Shown here: positions 63,876-64,000 of the stretch, in pieces
How the letters are laid out: every line of letters begins with the position of its first letter
Position numbering within the stretch: position 1 is the first letter of the stretch
From: Achatina immaculata
Taxonomy: Eukaryota; Mollusca; Gastropoda; Stylommatophora; Achatinidae
Reading direction: 5' to 3'
Assembly: GCA_009760885.1 (NCBI GenBank)
Contig: CM019716.1
Coordinates: forward strand, 11,726,438 to 11,790,437
Length of the DNA stretch: 64,000 nucleotides
Position numbers and translations under genes: made by a program
Notes under the pieces: generated by a model
What the model was told of the DNA's origin: nothing
Seen by the model: the letters and a program-made list of their open reading frames with translations, nothing else
The model's database searches: none

Positions 63876-64000
63876 CTGTGGGTGGGTAGGTGGGGGAATA
63901 AATACAACACTTAAAACTGTAATCGCCTGTGTCTATTTGTACAAGTTGTGATGTCAGCTTTTGTTGCAGAACATCACTCACATTGTATCACAATCTTATC

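Overview
This window looks like nuclear DNA of an invertebrate animal, most likely a lophotrochozoan and perhaps a mollusc. There are no compact bacterial-type genes. Instead there are long tandem repeats, many decayed non-LTR retrotransposons with microsatellite tails, a eukaryotic 18S rRNA fragment, and at most two convincing protein-coding exons separated by a 14.5 kb intron. The phylum is inferred from general resemblance of the reverse transcriptase (RT) fragments and is not proven.

Layout. 1-9 kb: retrotransposon fragments (called families A, B, C, D, G and H here) among CT, GA, TTAG and 40-41 bp repeats. 9-13.5 kb: a 29 bp array, then a 3.1 kb minisatellite lying inside an RT pseudogene. 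14-19 kb: more RT remnants (families J, C, F, K) and a 44 bp array. 19.9-22.2 kb: a retroposed chimera joining the 3' part of element R1 to 18S rRNA and its 5' external spacer. 22-31 kb: at least ten minisatellites and tRNA-like SINE candidates. 31.0-35.3 kb: a nest of RT elements (families A and E) inside a 29 bp minisatellite. 35.5-46 kb: inverted-repeat elements, minisatellites, a family C copy and microsatellites. 46.3-47.1 kb: a 740 bp imperfect palindrome. 47.3-48.2 kb and 62.7-63.0 kb: two exons of an unrecognised host gene with matching intron phase; its intron holds families A, B, C and F, a duplicated 0.7 kb repeat and more arrays. 63-64 kb: a family B copy at the splice donor and a 46 bp array.

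Main result. Several tandem arrays are recognisably born from RT coding sequence. The 41 bp array at 10196-13289 encodes, on the minus strand, the conserved RT motif VRQGC-LSP-LFSL, and it sits exactly where that motif belongs between the two flanking halves of one RT pseudogene. A second 41 bp array (7906-8280) is an amplified piece of an RT C-terminus. Shorter tandem duplications of RT coding sequence occur at about 15036-15215 and 17615-17700. Retrotransposon tails have also grown into long microsatellites, including a 580 bp TTAG tract.

Five insertions have target-site duplications that I could read directly: R1 copy 1 (13 bp), the R1/18S chimera (10 bp), chimeric family A (10 bp), family E (11 bp) and two further family A copies (8 and 14 bp); another family A copy has an 11 bp duplication with one mismatch. 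Most long open frames in the window are by-products of stop-free tandem repeats and are not annotated as genes. Family letters are local labels. Array ends are accurate to about one repeat unit.
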